This document shows positions 19,187 through 30,360 of a stretch of DNA of 64,000 nucleotides, one piece after another (the stretch's first letter is position 1; the number at the start of each line of letters is the position of its first letter). The stretch is taken from NCBI RefSeq assembly GCF_018882125.1, contig NZ_JACVOZ010000001.1, forward strand, positions 310,001 through 374,000, in the 5' to 3' direction. Source of the stretch: Polynucleobacter sp. AP-Melu-500A-A1. Lineage in GTDB: Bacteria; Pseudomonadota; Gammaproteobacteria; Burkholderiales; Burkholderiaceae. Made by a program: the position numbers and the translations under genes. The notes below the pieces were generated by a model, which worked only from the letters and a program-made list of their open reading frames with translations, made no database searches and was not told where the DNA came from.

Positions 19187-21520
19187 ATGGCTCTACCCCC
19201 CAAAGACAAGCCGCCGATCAATCAGCGATCTTCCCGTCAGCCTGACAGGCGTCCTCGGCAATATGGGGCACAAGCCTACCCTCAAAGGTCATCAAGCAAT
19301 CCCTTGGTCAAAGCCGTGCTTATTATTGGCGTGGTCTTTGCCGTTGTGCTTGCTTTGTTGATGGGCTACGCATTTTTAATAGCGAAGCCCAATTTACCCA
19401 AAATTTCTGCTTTGACGGATTACAACCCAAAAACGCCTTTGCGTATTTATACGGCTGATAAGGTCTTGATTGGTGAGTTTGGCGAAGAGCGCCGCAAGGT
19501 GATTCCTTTAAATGAGATTCCGCAAAGTATGCGTAATGCAGTCCTCGCAATTGAGGATGATCGTTTTTACTCTCATGGTGGGGTTGATTACGTCGGCATC
19601 TTAAGAGCAGCTATAACCAATCTTCGCGGGAATCTTTCTCAGGGCGCCTCCACTATCACGATGCAAGTAGCACGAAATTTTTTCCTTAGCAATGAAAAAA
19701 CATTTAGTCGCAAAATTTATGAAGTCCTGTTGTCTTGGGAAATTGAATCTCAGCTGACCAAAGACAAGATTCTGGAAATCTATATGAATCAGATTTTCCT
19801 GGGCCAAAGGGCTTATGGATTTTCTAGTGCCGCACAGATCTACTTTGGCAAAGAGCTAAAAGACATCACTATTGCAGAATCTGCCATGTTGGCAGGTTTA
19901 CCCAAAGCGCCATCGGCCTATAACCCTGTTACCAATTTCCGTCGTGCCAAGATTCGTCAGGAATATATTTTGCAGCGCATGCGTGATTTATCCTATATCT
20001 CTCAAGAGGACTATCAAAAAGCAATGGCTGAAGAATTGCGTATTCGGGGTCTGGGTAACGAATTTAATGTGCGAGCAGATTTCCCTGCTGAGATGGTGCG
20101 GCAATTACTCTTTACGCAGTATGGCGAAGCAATCTACTCCCAAGGCATCGATGTTTATACAACAATCTTGAAGGCTGACCAGGAAGCGGCTTATAAAGCA
20201 GTGCGCCGCGGCATCTTTGAGTATGACTTGCGTCATGCCTATCGTGGACCCGAGGGATTCATCACACTTCCGGAAGATCCAGTAAAACGTCAGCGTGCGA
20301 TTGATGAAGCGCTACTGGCTTATCCCCAGTTAGATGATTTGCAGTCAGGAGTTGTACTTGAGGTCAAACCAAAGGAAATGCAGGTGATGACTTCAACTGG
20401 TGACGTGATTGCTATTAAAGGTGAAGGCCTGAAGTTGGCAACGGCATCCCTCACGGATAGTGCGCAACCTAAAAAGCGCTTGCGCCCAGGCGCGATTGTG
20501 AGATTGTTGTCTGATGGAGGAGTGTGGAAGTTAGCGCAGTTACCGCAAGTAGAAGCAGCTTTTGTTTCTATGAACGCAGAAACAGGCGCAATTCTCTCTT
20601 TGGTTGGTGGTTTTGATTTCCGGCGTAATCAATTCAATCACGTAACCCAAGCCCTGCGTCAGCCAGGTTCCTCATTCAAGCCATTTATTTATGCAGCCGC
20701 AATTGAAAAAGGTTTTTCTCCAAGCACTATCGTAAACGATGCTCCCTTATCGATTGGTAGTATGGAGACTGGGAGCCAGGTGTGGGAGCCAAAGAATTAC
20801 GATGGCAAATATGACGGCATGATGCGCTTACGTAATGCCTTGGCAAAATCTAAAAATTTAGTTTCAGTTCGTATCATTCGGGCTATCGGTCCATCTTATG
20901 CTCAGGAATATATTCAGCGTTTTGGCTTCGAGCCAGAGAAGCATCCACCCTATCTAACAATGGCATTGGGTGCGGGATCTGTGACCCCTTTACAAATGGC
21001 ATCAGCCTATAGCGTCTTTGCAAATGGTGGCTACCGTGTCGACCCCTTTCTGATTGATAAGATGGTTGACTCCAAAGGAGTTGTTTTATTCGAAGCGAAG
21101 CCAACACATGCTCGTGAGGATGCAACGAGAGTTTTGGATGCACGCACTGCTTTTGTGATGGATAGCATGCTACAAGAAGTTACAAAGACAGGTACTGCAG
21201 CATCAGCTCGCGCCAAGTTAGGCCGCAACGACATTGCTGGAAAAACGGGGACTACCAATGAGTCACACGATGCTTGGTTTGCAGGCTACAACCCCAAAGT
21301 TGTCGCAGTTGCATGGATTGGTTTTGATAAGCCAGCAAGCTTGGGCGATCGTGAGACTGGTGGCGGTTTGGCTTTACCAATGTGGATTTCTTATATGGGT
21401 ACAGCCTTAAGGGACGTGCCTCAAGAATCACGCGAAGTACCTAGTGGAGTAACACAGGTTGATGGTGATTGGTTTATCCCTGAGTTCTCCAATGCTGGCG
21501 GCGTTCGCGAACTGCAATAG
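19187..21520 (+). CDS. mrcA: Penicillin-binding protein 1A
   Basis: Bifunctional peptidoglycan synthase. The 777 residues show a basic cytoplasmic tail, one membrane anchor (about 44-66), a GT51 glycosyltransferase domain (EDDRFYSHGGVDYVGILRA and QGASTITMQVARN) and a class A transpeptidase domain with the SxxK serine in PGSSFKPFIYA, an SKN motif (AKSKNLVS) and KTGT (GKTGTTNESHDAWF). Divergence from the pil locus is conserved in beta- and gammaproteobacteria. The transposase-like gene follows 12 bases after the stop. Confidence 0.96.
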   Translation: MALPPKDKPPINQRSSRQPDRRPRQYGAQAYPQRSSSNPLVKAVLIIGVVFAVVLALLMGYAFLIAKPNLPKISALTDYNPKTPLRIYTADKVLIGEFGEERRKVIPLNEIPQSMRNAVLAIEDDRFYSHGGVDYVGILRAAITNLRGNLSQGASTITMQVARNFFLSNEKTFSRKIYEVLLSWEIESQLTKDKILEIYMNQIFLGQRAYGFSSAAQIYFGKELKDITIAESAMLAGLPKAPSAYNPVTNFRRAKIRQEYILQRMRDLSYISQEDYQKAMAEELRIRGLGNEFNVRADFPAEMVRQLLFTQYGEAIYSQGIDVYTTILKADQEAAYKAVRRGIFEYDLRHAYRGPEGFITLPEDPVKRQRAIDEALLAYPQLDDLQSGVVLEVKPKEMQVMTSTGDVIAIKGEGLKLATASLTDSAQPKKRLRPGAIVRLLSDGGVWKLAQLPQVEAAFVSMNAETGAILSLVGGFDFRRNQFNHVTQALRQPGSSFKPFIYAAAIEKGFSPSTIVNDAPLSIGSMETGSQVWEPKNYDGKYDGMMRLRNALAKSKNLVSVRIIRAIGPSYAQEYIQRFGFEPEKHPPYLTMALGAGSVTPLQMASAYSVFANGGYRVDPFLIDKMVDSKGVVLFEAKPTHAREDATRVLDARTAFVMDSMLQEVTKTGTAASARAKLGRNDIAGKTGTTNESHDAWFAGYNPKVVAVAWIGFDKPASLGDRETGGGLALPMWISYMGTALRDVPQESREVPSGVTQVDGDWFIPEFSNAGGVRELQ

Positions 21521-21532
21521 TGAATTGACATC

Positions 21533-22237
21533 ATGGCTCGGCAAGCACGCACAGTCATACCAGGTCAAGTTATGCATGTCATGGTGCGAGGCAATAACCG
21601 AGAAGCCCTCTTTTTTAGTGATGAAGATCGTCGTATTTATTTAGAATGGTTGCGAGAAGCAGCTAAGCAGTTTGCTTGCTCGGTGCATGCTTTTGCATTA
21701 ATGCCCAATCATGTGCATTTATTATTAACTCCGCAGAAAGAAGACTCGCTCGCAAAAACCATGCAGTCTTTAGGTAGGCGCTATGCGCAGTATTTCAATC
21801 AACAACACAAACGATCTGGAACTATTTGGGAGGGACGCTATCGCTCCTCCTTAATTGACCCTGATTATTTTTTGCGTTGTCAGCGTTACATCGAATTAAA
21901 TCCTGTAAGGGCTGGCTATGAGTCGAGTCCGCAAGAGTCAAGCTGGACTAGTTATGCTAGCCATATCGGTGGAAATTCTGAACCTTGGCTAGTTGACCAT
22001 GAGAACTTTTGGCGATTAGGTAATACGCCCTTTGAAAGACAAATAGGTTGGGCCAACTTTGTAAAAGAGGGTGCACCCCATTGGGAAGACAGACAAATCA
22101 CAGAATCTTTAATACGCTCCAAGCCTTGGGTGAGTGATATTTACGCCAAAAAGATCTTTAAAGACAGCCCAGAAATTACCCAGATTCGTCATCGCGGCCG
22201 CCCAAGAAAAATAAATACTTTAAATTCAGTAGCTTAG
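21533..22237 (+). CDS. REP-associated tyrosine transposase (RAYT, Y1_Tnp/IS200-like)
   Basis: A 234-residue single-strand DNA transposase-like protein. It has the HUH metal motif (H60 and H62, in ALMPNHVHLLL) and the candidate catalytic tyrosine Y119 within RYIELNPVRAGY. A basic C-terminus with RGRPRK may contact DNA. RAYTs are domesticated IS200/IS605 relatives linked to REP palindromes. The gene abuts mrcA with only 12 bases between and is followed by a terminator hairpin and a GGGACAGACTC inverted repeat. It looks intact. Confidence 0.88.
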   Translation: MARQARTVIPGQVMHVMVRGNNREALFFSDEDRRIYLEWLREAAKQFACSVHAFALMPNHVHLLLTPQKEDSLAKTMQSLGRRYAQYFNQQHKRSGTIWEGRYRSSLIDPDYFLRCQRYIELNPVRAGYESSPQESSWTSYASHIGGNSEPWLVDHENFWRLGNTPFERQIGWANFVKEGAPHWEDRQITESLIRSKPWVSDIYAKKIFKDSPEITQIRHRGRPRKINTLNSVA

Positions 22238-22256
22238 GGCTCTTATAAATTGGCTT

Positions 22257-22283
22257 GAGATTGCACTGCAAGTCTCATTTTTT
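22257..22283 (+). terminator. Probable intrinsic terminator after the transposase gene
   Basis: GAGA-TTGC pairs with GCAA-g-TCTC (one bulged G) around the loop ACT, followed by ATTTTTTC. It is 20 bases after the transposase stop and would end the mrcA-RAYT transcript. Confidence 0.6.
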
Positions 22284-22284
22284 C

Positions 22285-22345
22285 GACTCTGTCCCTTTTT
22301 AAGTAATTCATTCTGGTGCTAGCTATAAATAAATGGGACAGACTC
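22285..22345. repeat. Inverted repeat flanking the RAYT gene
   Basis: GACTCTGTCCC (22285-22295) and GGGACAGACTC (22335-22345) form an 11-base inverted repeat with one mismatch and a 39-base spacer, just 3' of the transposase gene. From memory, GGGACAGAC-type motifs often accompany this class of Y1 transposases. That recollection needs a search. It may be the substrate or a relic of the element's end. Confidence 0.5.
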
Positions 22346-22357
22346 ATTTTATTTCTA

Positions 22358-22386
22358 TTGCATCGGTATGGGTATTCACCTATATT
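22358..22386 (+). promoter_or_regulatory. Candidate gltB promoter
   Basis: TTGCAT (22358-22363), 17 bases, then TATATT (22381-22386). The -10 box matches the sigma-70 consensus in five of six positions and the spacing is ideal. It lies between the RAYT-associated inverted repeat and the gltB start at 22433. Confidence 0.45.
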
Positions 22387-22432
22387 TGATCCTCCAAAAG
22401 TAATTAGGCCTTTGTCGCCCCTCGGAAACACT

Positions 22433-25400
22433 ATGACTACACAATTGAGTTCAGATCTTCGCCCAATTGCTCAAGGTCTATATGACCCACGTAATGAGCA
22501 TGATGCCTGTGGCGTAGGATTTGTCGCGCATATCAAAGGCAAAAAATCGCACGAGATTGTTGCTCAAGGCTTACAAATTCTTGAAAACCTAGACCATCGC
22601 GGTGCTGTTGGTGCAGATCCCTTGATGGGCGATGGCGCCGGAATCTTAATTCAGATTCCTGACACCCTCTATCGCGAAGAGATGGCTAAGCAAGGAATCA
22701 CTTTGCCGCCATTGGGTGAGTACGGTGTCGGCATGATTTTCTTGCCTAAAGAACATGCATCACGTTTGGCATGTGAACAAGAACTCGAGCGTACAGTTCG
22801 CTTAGAAGGTCAGGTTATATTAGGTTGGAGAGATGTGCCGGTGGATGTGAAGTTGCCGATGTCTCCAACCGTACAAATGACTGAGCCATTTATACGTCAA
22901 ATATTTATTGGTCGTGGTCGTGACATCATGACCACTGATGCGCTTGAGCGCAAGTTGTATGTCATTCGTAAAACAGCAAGTCATGCGATTCAAGATTTGC
23001 ATCTAAAGCATGGCAAAGAATATTTTGTTGCATCAATGTCAGCACGTACGATTGTTTATAAAGGCTTGCTCTTAGCAAATCAGGTTGGCGCTTATTACCA
23101 GGATTTGCAAGATTCACGTACTGTATCGGCCCTGGCTCTGGTCCATCAACGCTTTTCCACCAATACCTTCCCGGCATGGGAATTAGCGCATCCTTACCGG
23201 ATGATTGCGCATAACGGTGAGATCAATACCGTTAAAGGGAATGTCAATTGGGTAAATGCACGTGAAGGTGCAATTAGCTCCCCAGTATTGGGGGACGATT
23301 TAAAAAAATTATGGCCATTAATTTATCCTGGCCAGTCTGACACTGCATGCTTTGATAACTGCCTAGAGTTATTGGTAATGTCTGGTTATCCATTGGCTCA
23401 AGCAATGATGATGATGATTCCAGAGGCCTGGGAACAACACACCTTGATGGATGATAACCGTCGTGCTTTTTATGAATATCACGCTGCCATGATGGAGCCA
23501 TGGGATGGTCCTGCTGCAATGGCATTTACTGATGGTCGTCAAATTGGCGCAACTTTGGATCGAAATGGTTTACGTCCTGCACGCTATTACGTGACTGATG
23601 ATGATTTAGTCATCATGGGTTCAGAGGCTGGCGTGTTGCCTATTCCTGAGAGCAAGATTGTTCAAAAATGGCGCTTACAACCAGGCAAGATGTTCATGAT
23701 TGATATGGAGCAAGGCCGCATCATTGATGACGTTGAGCTTAAGAATACTGTATCAAATGCGAAGCCTTACAAAAGCTGGATTGATGCGGTTCGTGTGAAA
23801 TTAGATGAAATAGATGCGAGCAAGACTGACTTGATAGACGAAAAAATGACTATCCGTCCAGCAGCTAAATTACTCGATCGTCAGCAAGCATTTGGTTATA
23901 CCCAAGAGGATATTAAATACCTTATGGCCCCAATGGCCATGAATGGTGAAGAAGCCATTGGTTCTATGGGTAACGATAGTCCCTTGGCCGTTCTCTCTAA
24001 TAAAAATAAACCGCTTTATAACTACTTCAAGCAATTATTTGCGCAGGTGACTAATCCTCCGATTGATTCTATTCGGGAAAACATGGTGATGTCATTGGTG
24101 TCTTTTATTGGGCCTAAGCCTAACTTATTAGATACCAACAACATCAATCCACCAATGCGTTTGGAAGTAAGTCAGCCAATTCTGGATTTTGATGACATTA
24201 CTAAGATCCGTCATATTGGCCATTACACCAACGGTAAATTCCGCTCTTATGAGTTAGATATTTGCTACCCAGCATCTTGGGGCAAAGCCGGTATTGAGGC
24301 ACGCTTGGCTTCCCTGTGTGCAGAAGCTGCCGACGCTGTTCGTTCTGGTTACAACATCTTGATCGTGAGTGATCGTCAGGTTGATGAAAAGCATGTGGCC
24401 ATTCCTGCTTTACTAGCAACCTCAGCAATTCATCAGCATTTAGTACAAAAAGGATTGCGTACAAGCGTTGGCTTGGTAGTGGAAACCGGTAGTGCTCGTG
24501 AGACCCATCACTTTGCACTCTTGGCGGGGTATGGCGCGGAAGCAATTCATCCATACCTAGCGATGCAAACATTGGCTGAGATGGCTAGAGGATTGTCAGG
24601 TGATCTATCTGGTGAAAAGGCTGTGAAGAACTTTGTTAAAGCAGTTGGCAAGGGCTTACAAAAAGTGATGTCTAAGATGGGCATCTCAACTTATATGTCC
24701 TATACCGGCTCACAGATATTTGAAGCTATCGGTTTGAATCACGATGTGATTGATCACTATTTCAAGGGAACCCCATCAAACGTGGGTGGTATTGGTGTCT
24801 TTGAGGTGGCTGAAGAAGCATTACGTATGCATAGTGCAGCATTTGGTAATGACCCAGTCTTAACCAATATGCTTGATGCCGGTGGTGAGTATGCATTCCG
24901 TATTCGTGGTGAAAACCATATGTGGACTCCTGACACCATTGCAAAATTGCAGCACTCTACGCGTATCGGAGCGGATAAGGGTTATCAGACTTATAAAGAG
25001 TACGCCAATATCATTAATGACCAAACCAAACGTCAAATGACTTTACGCGGTTTGTTTGAGTTCAAGATTGATCCAGCGAAAGCGATTCCATTGGATGAAG
25101 TAGAGTCAGCTAAGGAAATCGTAAAACGTTTTGCTACGGGCGCGATGTCTTTGGGTTCAATTTCTACAGAAGCACATGCAACACTGGCCATTGCGATGAA
25201 CCGCATCGGTGGCAAGTCCAATACTGGTGAGGGTGGCGAAGATCCCAATCGCTATATCAATGAGCTCAAGGGTATTCCAATCAAGAAGGGTGAAACCTTA
25301 GCCAGCGTTTTGGGTAGTGATGTAGTGGAAGCGAATATTCCATTGCTTGATGGTGATTCATTGCGCTCCAAAATTAAACAAGTAGCCTCTGGTCGTTTTG

Positions 25401-27178
25401 GTGTAACTACTGAGTACTTGCGTTCTGCGGATCAAATTCAGATCAAAATGGCGCAGGGCGCTAAGCCAGGTGAGGGCGGTCAATTACCAGGCGGTAAGGT
25501 TTCTGACTATATCGGTAAGTTGCGCTTTTCAGTGCCAGGCGTAGGCCTAATCTCCCCTCCTCCGCATCACGATATTTACTCGATTGAAGATATTGCTCAG
25601 TTGATTCATGACCTAAAGAACGTCAATCCAAAGGCTGATGTATCTGTGAAGCTGGTATCTGAGGTGGGTGTTGGTACGGTAGCCGCTGGTGTCGCTAAGG
25701 CCAAAGCAGATCACGTTGTGATCGCTGGGCATGACGGCGGTACTGGTGCATCACCACTATCTTCGATTAAACATGCGGGTTCACCATGGGAGTTAGGTTT
25801 AGCTGAAACTCAGCAGACATTGGTTCTCAATGGTTTACGTAGTCGTATTCGTGTTCAGGCTGATGGTCAAATGAAGACAGGCCGCGACGTGGTTATTGGC
25901 GCATTGTTGGGCGCGGATGAGTTTGGTTTTGCAACGGCCCCATTAGTCGTTGAGGGTTGCATCATGATGCGTAAGTGTCATTTGAATACTTGCCCCGTTG
26001 GAGTAGCTACTCAAGATCCAGAGTTGCGTAAGAAGTTTTCTGGAAAGCCAGAGCACGTGGTTAATTTCTTCTTCTTTGTTGCAGAAGAGGCGCGTGAAAT
26101 CATGGCGCAATTAGGTATTCGCAAGTTTGACGATTTAATTGGACGCGTTGATTTCTTAGATACTCGCAAAGGTATTGATAACTGGAAAGTACATGGCTTA
26201 GATTTCAGTAAGATCTTTGCTACCCCTCAAGTAGCAAGCGATGTGCCACGTTATCAAGTACTCACACAAGATCATGGCCTAGCAAGTGCGCTCGACAATA
26301 TCTTGATCGAAAAGAGTGAGCCCGCTATTGAGCGTGGCGAGAAAGTATCCTTCATCGTTCCTGTGAAAAACGTGAACCGTACAGTTGGTGCAATGCTTTC
26401 TGGAGAAGTAGCTCAGCGTTATGGTCACGCAGGCTTGCCTGATGACACGATCCATATTCAATTAAATGGCACTGCAGGCCAAAGCTTTGCAGCTTTCTTG
26501 GCCCATGGCATCACTCTGGACTTAGTGGGTGATGGTAATGACTATGTTGGTAAAGGCTTGTCAGGTGGGCGGGTAATTGTGCGCGCCCCCCATGAATTCC
26601 GTGGCGATACTGCTAAGAACATCATTGTCGGTAATACCGTTTTGTATGGTGCTATTGCTGGTGAAGCCTTCTTTAACGGCGTTGCAGGCGAGCGTTTTGC
26701 AGTTCGTAACTCTGGCGCTACTACTGTTGTTGAGGGTACTGGTGACCATGGCTGCGAATATATGACTGGTGGAACAGTGGTGGTCTTGGGCGCAACGGGC
26801 CGAAACTTTGCAGCAGGCATGAGTGGCGGTATTGCTTATGTTTATGACGAGGACGGCATGTTTGAAAAGCGTTGTAATACCAGCATGGCTACTTTAGAAA
26901 AAGTTCTACCTTCAGCAGAGCAAATTGCCAAGATGCCTAAGTCCCAATGGCACGCACCTGTGGATGTCAAAGATGGTGGCGAACGTTTGACAGATGAACA
27001 AATTTTGAAAGCGCTGATTGAGCGCCATTTCCGTCATACCGGTTCAGAGCGCGCAAAAGCACTCTTAGCTGAGTGGGAAAATTCACGCGGTCGTTTTATC
27101 AAAGTTCTTCCTACTGAGTACAAGCGTGCTTTAGGTGAGTTGTGGGAAAAGGATCAAAACAAAACGGTTGCTGCTTAA
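22433..27178 (+). CDS. gltB: Glutamate synthase (NADPH) large subunit
   Basis: GltB converts glutamine and 2-oxoglutarate to two glutamates, central to ammonium assimilation with glutamine synthetase. From ATG 22433 it is 1581 residues. An in-frame ATG at 22316 would add 39 residues across the RAYT inverted repeat and the promoter, so I reject it. The class II glutaminase nucleophile is C26 ([11 protein letters not shown]), exposed after propeptide removal. Later come the FMN/synthase domain (GGEDPNRY and [14 protein letters not shown]), the 3Fe-4S cysteines ([15 protein letters not shown]) and the C-terminal beta-helix ([14 protein letters not shown]). Confidence 0.97.
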   Translation: MTTQLSSDLRPIAQGLYDPRNEHDACGVGFVAHIKGKKSHEIVAQGLQILENLDHRGAVGADPLMGDGAGILIQIPDTLYREEMAKQGITLPPLGEYGVGMIFLPKEHASRLACEQELERTVRLEGQVILGWRDVPVDVKLPMSPTVQMTEPFIRQIFIGRGRDIMTTDALERKLYVIRKTASHAIQDLHLKHGKEYFVASMSARTIVYKGLLLANQVGAYYQDLQDSRTVSALALVHQRFSTNTFPAWELAHPYRMIAHNGEINTVKGNVNWVNAREGAISSPVLGDDLKKLWPLIYPGQSDTACFDNCLELLVMSGYPLAQAMMMMIPEAWEQHTLMDDNRRAFYEYHAAMMEPWDGPAAMAFTDGRQIGATLDRNGLRPARYYVTDDDLVIMGSEAGVLPIPESKIVQKWRLQPGKMFMIDMEQGRIIDDVELKNTVSNAKPYKSWIDAVRVKLDEIDASKTDLIDEKMTIRPAAKLLDRQQAFGYTQEDIKYLMAPMAMNGEEAIGSMGNDSPLAVLSNKNKPLYNYFKQLFAQVTNPPIDSIRENMVMSLVSFIGPKPNLLDTNNINPPMRLEVSQPILDFDDITKIRHIGHYTNGKFRSYELDICYPASWGKAGIEARLASLCAEAADAVRSGYNILIVSDRQVDEKHVAIPALLATSAIHQHLVQKGLRTSVGLVVETGSARETHHFALLAGYGAEAIHPYLAMQTLAEMARGLSGDLSGEKAVKNFVKAVGKGLQKVMSKMGISTYMSYTGSQIFEAIGLNHDVIDHYFKGTPSNVGGIGVFEVAEEALRMHSAAFGNDPVLTNMLDAGGEYAFRIRGENHMWTPDTIAKLQHSTRIGADKGYQTYKEYANIINDQTKRQMTLRGLFEFKIDPAKAIPLDEVESAKEIVKRFATGAMSLGSISTEAHATLAIAMNRIGGKSNTGEGGEDPNRYINELKGIPIKKGETLASVLGSDVVEANIPLLDGDSLRSKIKQVASGRFGVTTEYLRSADQIQIKMAQGAKPGEGGQLPGGKVSDYIGKLRFSVPGVGLISPPPHHDIYSIEDIAQLIHDLKNVNPKADVSVKLVSEVGVGTVAAGVAKAKADHVVIAGHDGGTGASPLSSIKHAGSPWELGLAETQQTLVLNGLRSRIRVQADGQMKTGRDVVIGALLGADEFGFATAPLVVEGCIMMRKCHLNTCPVGVATQDPELRKKFSGKPEHVVNFFFFVAEEAREIMAQLGIRKFDDLIGRVDFLDTRKGIDNWKVHGLDFSKIFATPQVASDVPRYQVLTQDHGLASALDNILIEKSEPAIERGEKVSFIVPVKNVNRTVGAMLSGEVAQRYGHAGLPDDTIHIQLNGTAGQSFAAFLAHGITLDLVGDGNDYVGKGLSGGRVIVRAPHEFRGDTAKNIIVGNTVLYGAIAGEAFFNGVAGERFAVRNSGATTVVEGTGDHGCEYMTGGTVVVLGATGRNFAAGMSGGIAYVYDEDGMFEKRCNTSMATLEKVLPSAEQIAKMPKSQWHAPVDVKDGGERLTDEQILKALIERHFRHTGSERAKALLAEWENSRGRFIKVLPTEYKRALGELWEKDQNKTVAA

Positions 27179-27216
27179 TAAATACGGCTAGTAAGAAATG
27201 ATACTAAGGATTAGAT

Positions 27217-28680
27217 ATGGGTAAGGTCACTGGGTTTATGGAGTTTGAGCGTGTCGATGAAACATACGAAGCGCCCGCTAAACGTCTGCATCATTACAAG
27301 GAATTTATTGTTGCTTTAACGGATGAAGAGGCAAAGGTTCAAGGTGCACGTTGTATGGACTGCGGTATTCCGTTTTGTAATAGCGGTTGCCCAGTGAATA
27401 ACATCATTCCAGATTTCAACGATTTGGTTTTCCATAATGACTGGAAAAATGCCTTAGATGTTTTGCAATCTACCAATAACTTCCCCGAGTTCACTGGCCG
27501 TATTTGCCCAGCACCTTGCGAAGCAGCTTGTACATTAGGAATTAACCGTGCGCCAGTTGGCATCAAGTCCATTGAGCATGCAATTATTGATAAGGGCTGG
27601 GAAAGCGGTTGGGTTAAACCACAACCTTCTAAAACCAAGACTAGTAAAAAAATAGCGATAGTCGGCGCTGGCCCTGCAGGTATGGCTGCTGCTCAGCAGC
27701 TCGCACGTGTAGGTCACGATGTCACAGTATATGAAAAAAACGATCGCGTTGGCGGCCTACTGCGTTACGGTATCCCTGATTTCAAAATGGAAAAGTGGCT
27801 GATCGATCGCCGCGTTGAGCAGATGCAGGCTGAAGGCGTTAAATTTGAAACAGGTATCTTTGTTGGTAAAGAAGCGATGGGTATTGAAGTAAAGAATTAT
27901 TCCACTAAGAGTGTTTCACCTGAGCAATTGATGAAAGATTTTGATGCTGTAGTAATTACCGGTGGCGCTGAGCAACCGCGTGATTTACCAGTACCTGGCC
28001 GTGAGTTATCTGGCGTTCACTATGCCTTGGAATTTTTGATTCCTCAAAATAAAGAGAACGCAGGCGACTTTAAAAATGAAATTCGTGCAACTGACAAACA
28101 TGTCGTTGTTATCGGTGGTGGTGATACAGGATCAGATTGTGTTGGCACCTCTAATCGCCATGGTGCTAAACAAATTACACAGTTTGAATTGTTGCCGCAA
28201 CCTCCAGAAGAAGAAAACAAGCCATTGGTATGGCCTTACTGGCCAACCAAATTACGCACATCCTCCTCTCATGAAGAGGGCTGCGAGCGTGACTGGTCAG
28301 TAGCAACCAAGCGCTTTGAGGGTAAGAACGGTAAAGTCGAAAAACTCATTGGTGTGCGCTTAGAGTGGAAAGACGGAAAAATGGTAGAAGTGCCTAATTC
28401 TGAATTTGAGGTGAAGGCAGATCTAGTGCTTTTGGCGATGGGTTTTGTATCCCCAGTACAGCAAGTATTAAATGCTTTTGGCGTTGAAAAAGATGCCCGG
28501 GGCAATGCAAAAGCGACTGAAGAAGGTCAAAATGCTTATCAAACTAATGTTCCTAAGGTATTTGCTGCAGGCGATATGCGTCGCGGTCAATCTTTGGTAG
28601 TTTGGGCAATTCGTGAAGGTCGTCAGTGCGCCCAAGCAGTCGACCAGTATTTAATGGGGTCATCTGTTTTGCCTCGATAA
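27217..28680 (+). CDS. gltD: Glutamate synthase small subunit
   Basis: GltD supplies electrons from NADPH through FAD and two 4Fe-4S clusters to GltB. The 487-residue protein has N-terminal cysteine clusters ([16 protein letters not shown] and [14 protein letters not shown]), an FAD site ([15 protein letters not shown]) and an NADPH site ([13 protein letters not shown]). It is 38 bases after gltB and forms an operon with it. Confidence 0.97.
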   Translation: MGKVTGFMEFERVDETYEAPAKRLHHYKEFIVALTDEEAKVQGARCMDCGIPFCNSGCPVNNIIPDFNDLVFHNDWKNALDVLQSTNNFPEFTGRICPAPCEAACTLGINRAPVGIKSIEHAIIDKGWESGWVKPQPSKTKTSKKIAIVGAGPAGMAAAQQLARVGHDVTVYEKNDRVGGLLRYGIPDFKMEKWLIDRRVEQMQAEGVKFETGIFVGKEAMGIEVKNYSTKSVSPEQLMKDFDAVVITGGAEQPRDLPVPGRELSGVHYALEFLIPQNKENAGDFKNEIRATDKHVVVIGGGDTGSDCVGTSNRHGAKQITQFELLPQPPEEENKPLVWPYWPTKLRTSSSHEEGCERDWSVATKRFEGKNGKVEKLIGVRLEWKDGKMVEVPNSEFEVKADLVLLAMGFVSPVQQVLNAFGVEKDARGNAKATEEGQNAYQTNVPKVFAAGDMRRGQSLVVWAIREGRQCAQAVDQYLMGSSVLPR

Positions 28681-28690
28681 TGGCGAGGAT

Positions 28691-29542
28691 ATGAACTCAA
28701 GCCAGCCAAACCCTTTGGACGCAAGCAATCGACTTGCAGGTGAAGTTGTTGTCTCTATAAAAGACGTGAACTTTTCCTACGCGCCGGGTGAGCGCCAAAT
28801 TCTGTCTGGACTCAATATGGAGTTTAGGCGCGGTCAGGTTGTGGCAGTTATGGGCGGTTCAGGTTGTGGCAAGACCACTATTCTTCGTTTAATCGGCGGT
28901 CAATACACTGCACAATCTGGTCAAGTTTTATTTGAAGGCCATGATATTGGCAAGATGAATACCGTTGAGCTAATGGCAGCCCGTCGCCGCATGGGCATGC
29001 TGTTTCAGTTTGGCGCCTTATTCACTGACCTCAGTGTTTTTGAGAATGTTGCTTTTCCATTGCGGGAACATACCGATTTAAGTGAAGAACTTTTGCGCTC
29101 ACTGGTGCTGATGAAACTTCATGCAGTCGGTTTACGTGGTGCTCGTGATTTAATGCCTTCTCAAATATCTGGAGGCATGGCAAGACGTGTCGCACTCGCT
29201 AGAGCTATTGCCTTAGATCCTCCTTTGATTATGTACGACGAGCCCTTTGCTGGCTTGGATCCAATTTCTCTCGGCATTACTGCGCGCTTAATTCGTGATC
29301 TCAATAATGCGCTTGGTGCCACTAGTTTATTGGTCACGCATGACGTCGAAGAAACTTTTGAAATCGCTGACTACGTATACTTTATTGCTAATGGACACAT
29401 TGGTGCTGAAGGCACTCCCGAAGAACTTAGTCGTTCCCCCGATCCTTTTGTGCGACAGTTTTTAGATGCTGCGCCAGATGGCCCAGTACCATTTCATTAC
29501 CCAGGCAATACCTTGGAAGAAGATTTTGGAGTCAAAATCTGA
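28691..29542 (+). CDS. mlaF: Phospholipid transport ABC ATPase MlaF
   Basis: ATPase of the Mla system, which moves glycerophospholipids between outer and inner membranes to keep outer-membrane asymmetry. The 283 residues contain Walker A (GGSGCGKTTIL), the signature ISGGMARRV, Walker B (LIMYDEPFAGLD) and an H-loop (LLVTHDVEE). It starts a gene set mlaF-E-D-A-C-B and overlaps mlaE by one base (TGATG). Confidence 0.95.
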   Translation: MNSSQPNPLDASNRLAGEVVVSIKDVNFSYAPGERQILSGLNMEFRRGQVVAVMGGSGCGKTTILRLIGGQYTAQSGQVLFEGHDIGKMNTVELMAARRRMGMLFQFGALFTDLSVFENVAFPLREHTDLSEELLRSLVLMKLHAVGLRGARDLMPSQISGGMARRVALARAIALDPPLIMYDEPFAGLDPISLGITARLIRDLNNALGATSLLVTHDVEETFEIADYVYFIANGHIGAEGTPEELSRSPDPFVRQFLDAAPDGPVPFHYPGNTLEEDFGVKI

Positions 29543-30339
29543 TGAAGGCTTTTTCTAAAGTGATCGACCTCTTTGGGGATCTCGGGTTTTTTATTCGTAG
29601 CAATATCAGCGCTCTGGGTTTTGCGGCTCGCATATTTTTTGCAGTTCTGATGCGTTCTGGATTTTTGCTCAAAAGACCGCGTTTAGTGATTGATCAAATT
29701 TTATTTGTTGGAAATCATTCCTTTATCATCATTGCCGTCTCTGGATTATTTGTTGGTTTTGTATTGGGGCTTCAGGGTTACTACACCTTAAATCGTTATG
29801 GGTCCGAGCAAGCTTTAGGTTTATTGGTTGCCTTATCTCTGACTCGTGAATTAGGCCCAGTGATTACCGCACTATTGTTTGCAGGTCGCGCAGGGACTTC
29901 TTTGACCGCAGAAATTGGTTTAATGAAAGCCGGTGAGCAATTGAGCGCTATGGAAATGATGGCAGTAGATCCTTTGTCCCGCGTGATTGCGCCAAGACTA
30001 TGGGCAGGTATTATTTCTATGCCAATTCTTGCAACCATTTTTACGGCTGTAGGCGTGATCGGCGCTTACTTTGTCGGAGTCCCACTGATTGGCGTGGATT
30101 CAGGGGCCTTTTGGTCTCAGATGCAGGGCGGTGTAGATCTGTTTTCTGATATTGGTAATGGCCTCATTAAGAGCCTTGTATTTGGTGTAGCCGTCACATT
30201 TATTGCCTTGTATCAAGGCTACGAAGCACGGCCAACGCCAGAGGGTGTATCGCAAGCAACAACACGTACGGTAGTAATTTCATCTTTAGCGGTTTTAGCC
30301 TTAGATTTCTTACTTACTGCCATGATGTTCTCGAATTAG
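29542..30339 (+). CDS. mlaE: Phospholipid transport permease MlaE
   Basis: Inner-membrane permease (MlaE/YrbE family) of the Mla complex. The 265-residue protein has five to six hydrophobic segments and the conserved cytoplasmic motif LTRELGPVITALLFAGRAGTS, followed by a mid-membrane EIGLMKAGEQLSAMEMM. It is translationally coupled to mlaF. Confidence 0.95.
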   Translation: MKAFSKVIDLFGDLGFFIRSNISALGFAARIFFAVLMRSGFLLKRPRLVIDQILFVGNHSFIIIAVSGLFVGFVLGLQGYYTLNRYGSEQALGLLVALSLTRELGPVITALLFAGRAGTSLTAEIGLMKAGEQLSAMEMMAVDPLSRVIAPRLWAGIISMPILATIFTAVGVIGAYFVGVPLIGVDSGAFWSQMQGGVDLFSDIGNGLIKSLVFGVAVTFIALYQGYEARPTPEGVSQATTRTVVISSLAVLALDFLLTAMMFSN

Positions 30340-30360
30340 AAAGAATAAACTGAGGTTCTT

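Noticed and set aside
22316..22432. 39-residue upstream extension of GltB
   Set aside because: It crosses the transposase-associated inverted repeat and the candidate promoter and is not part of GltB proteins.
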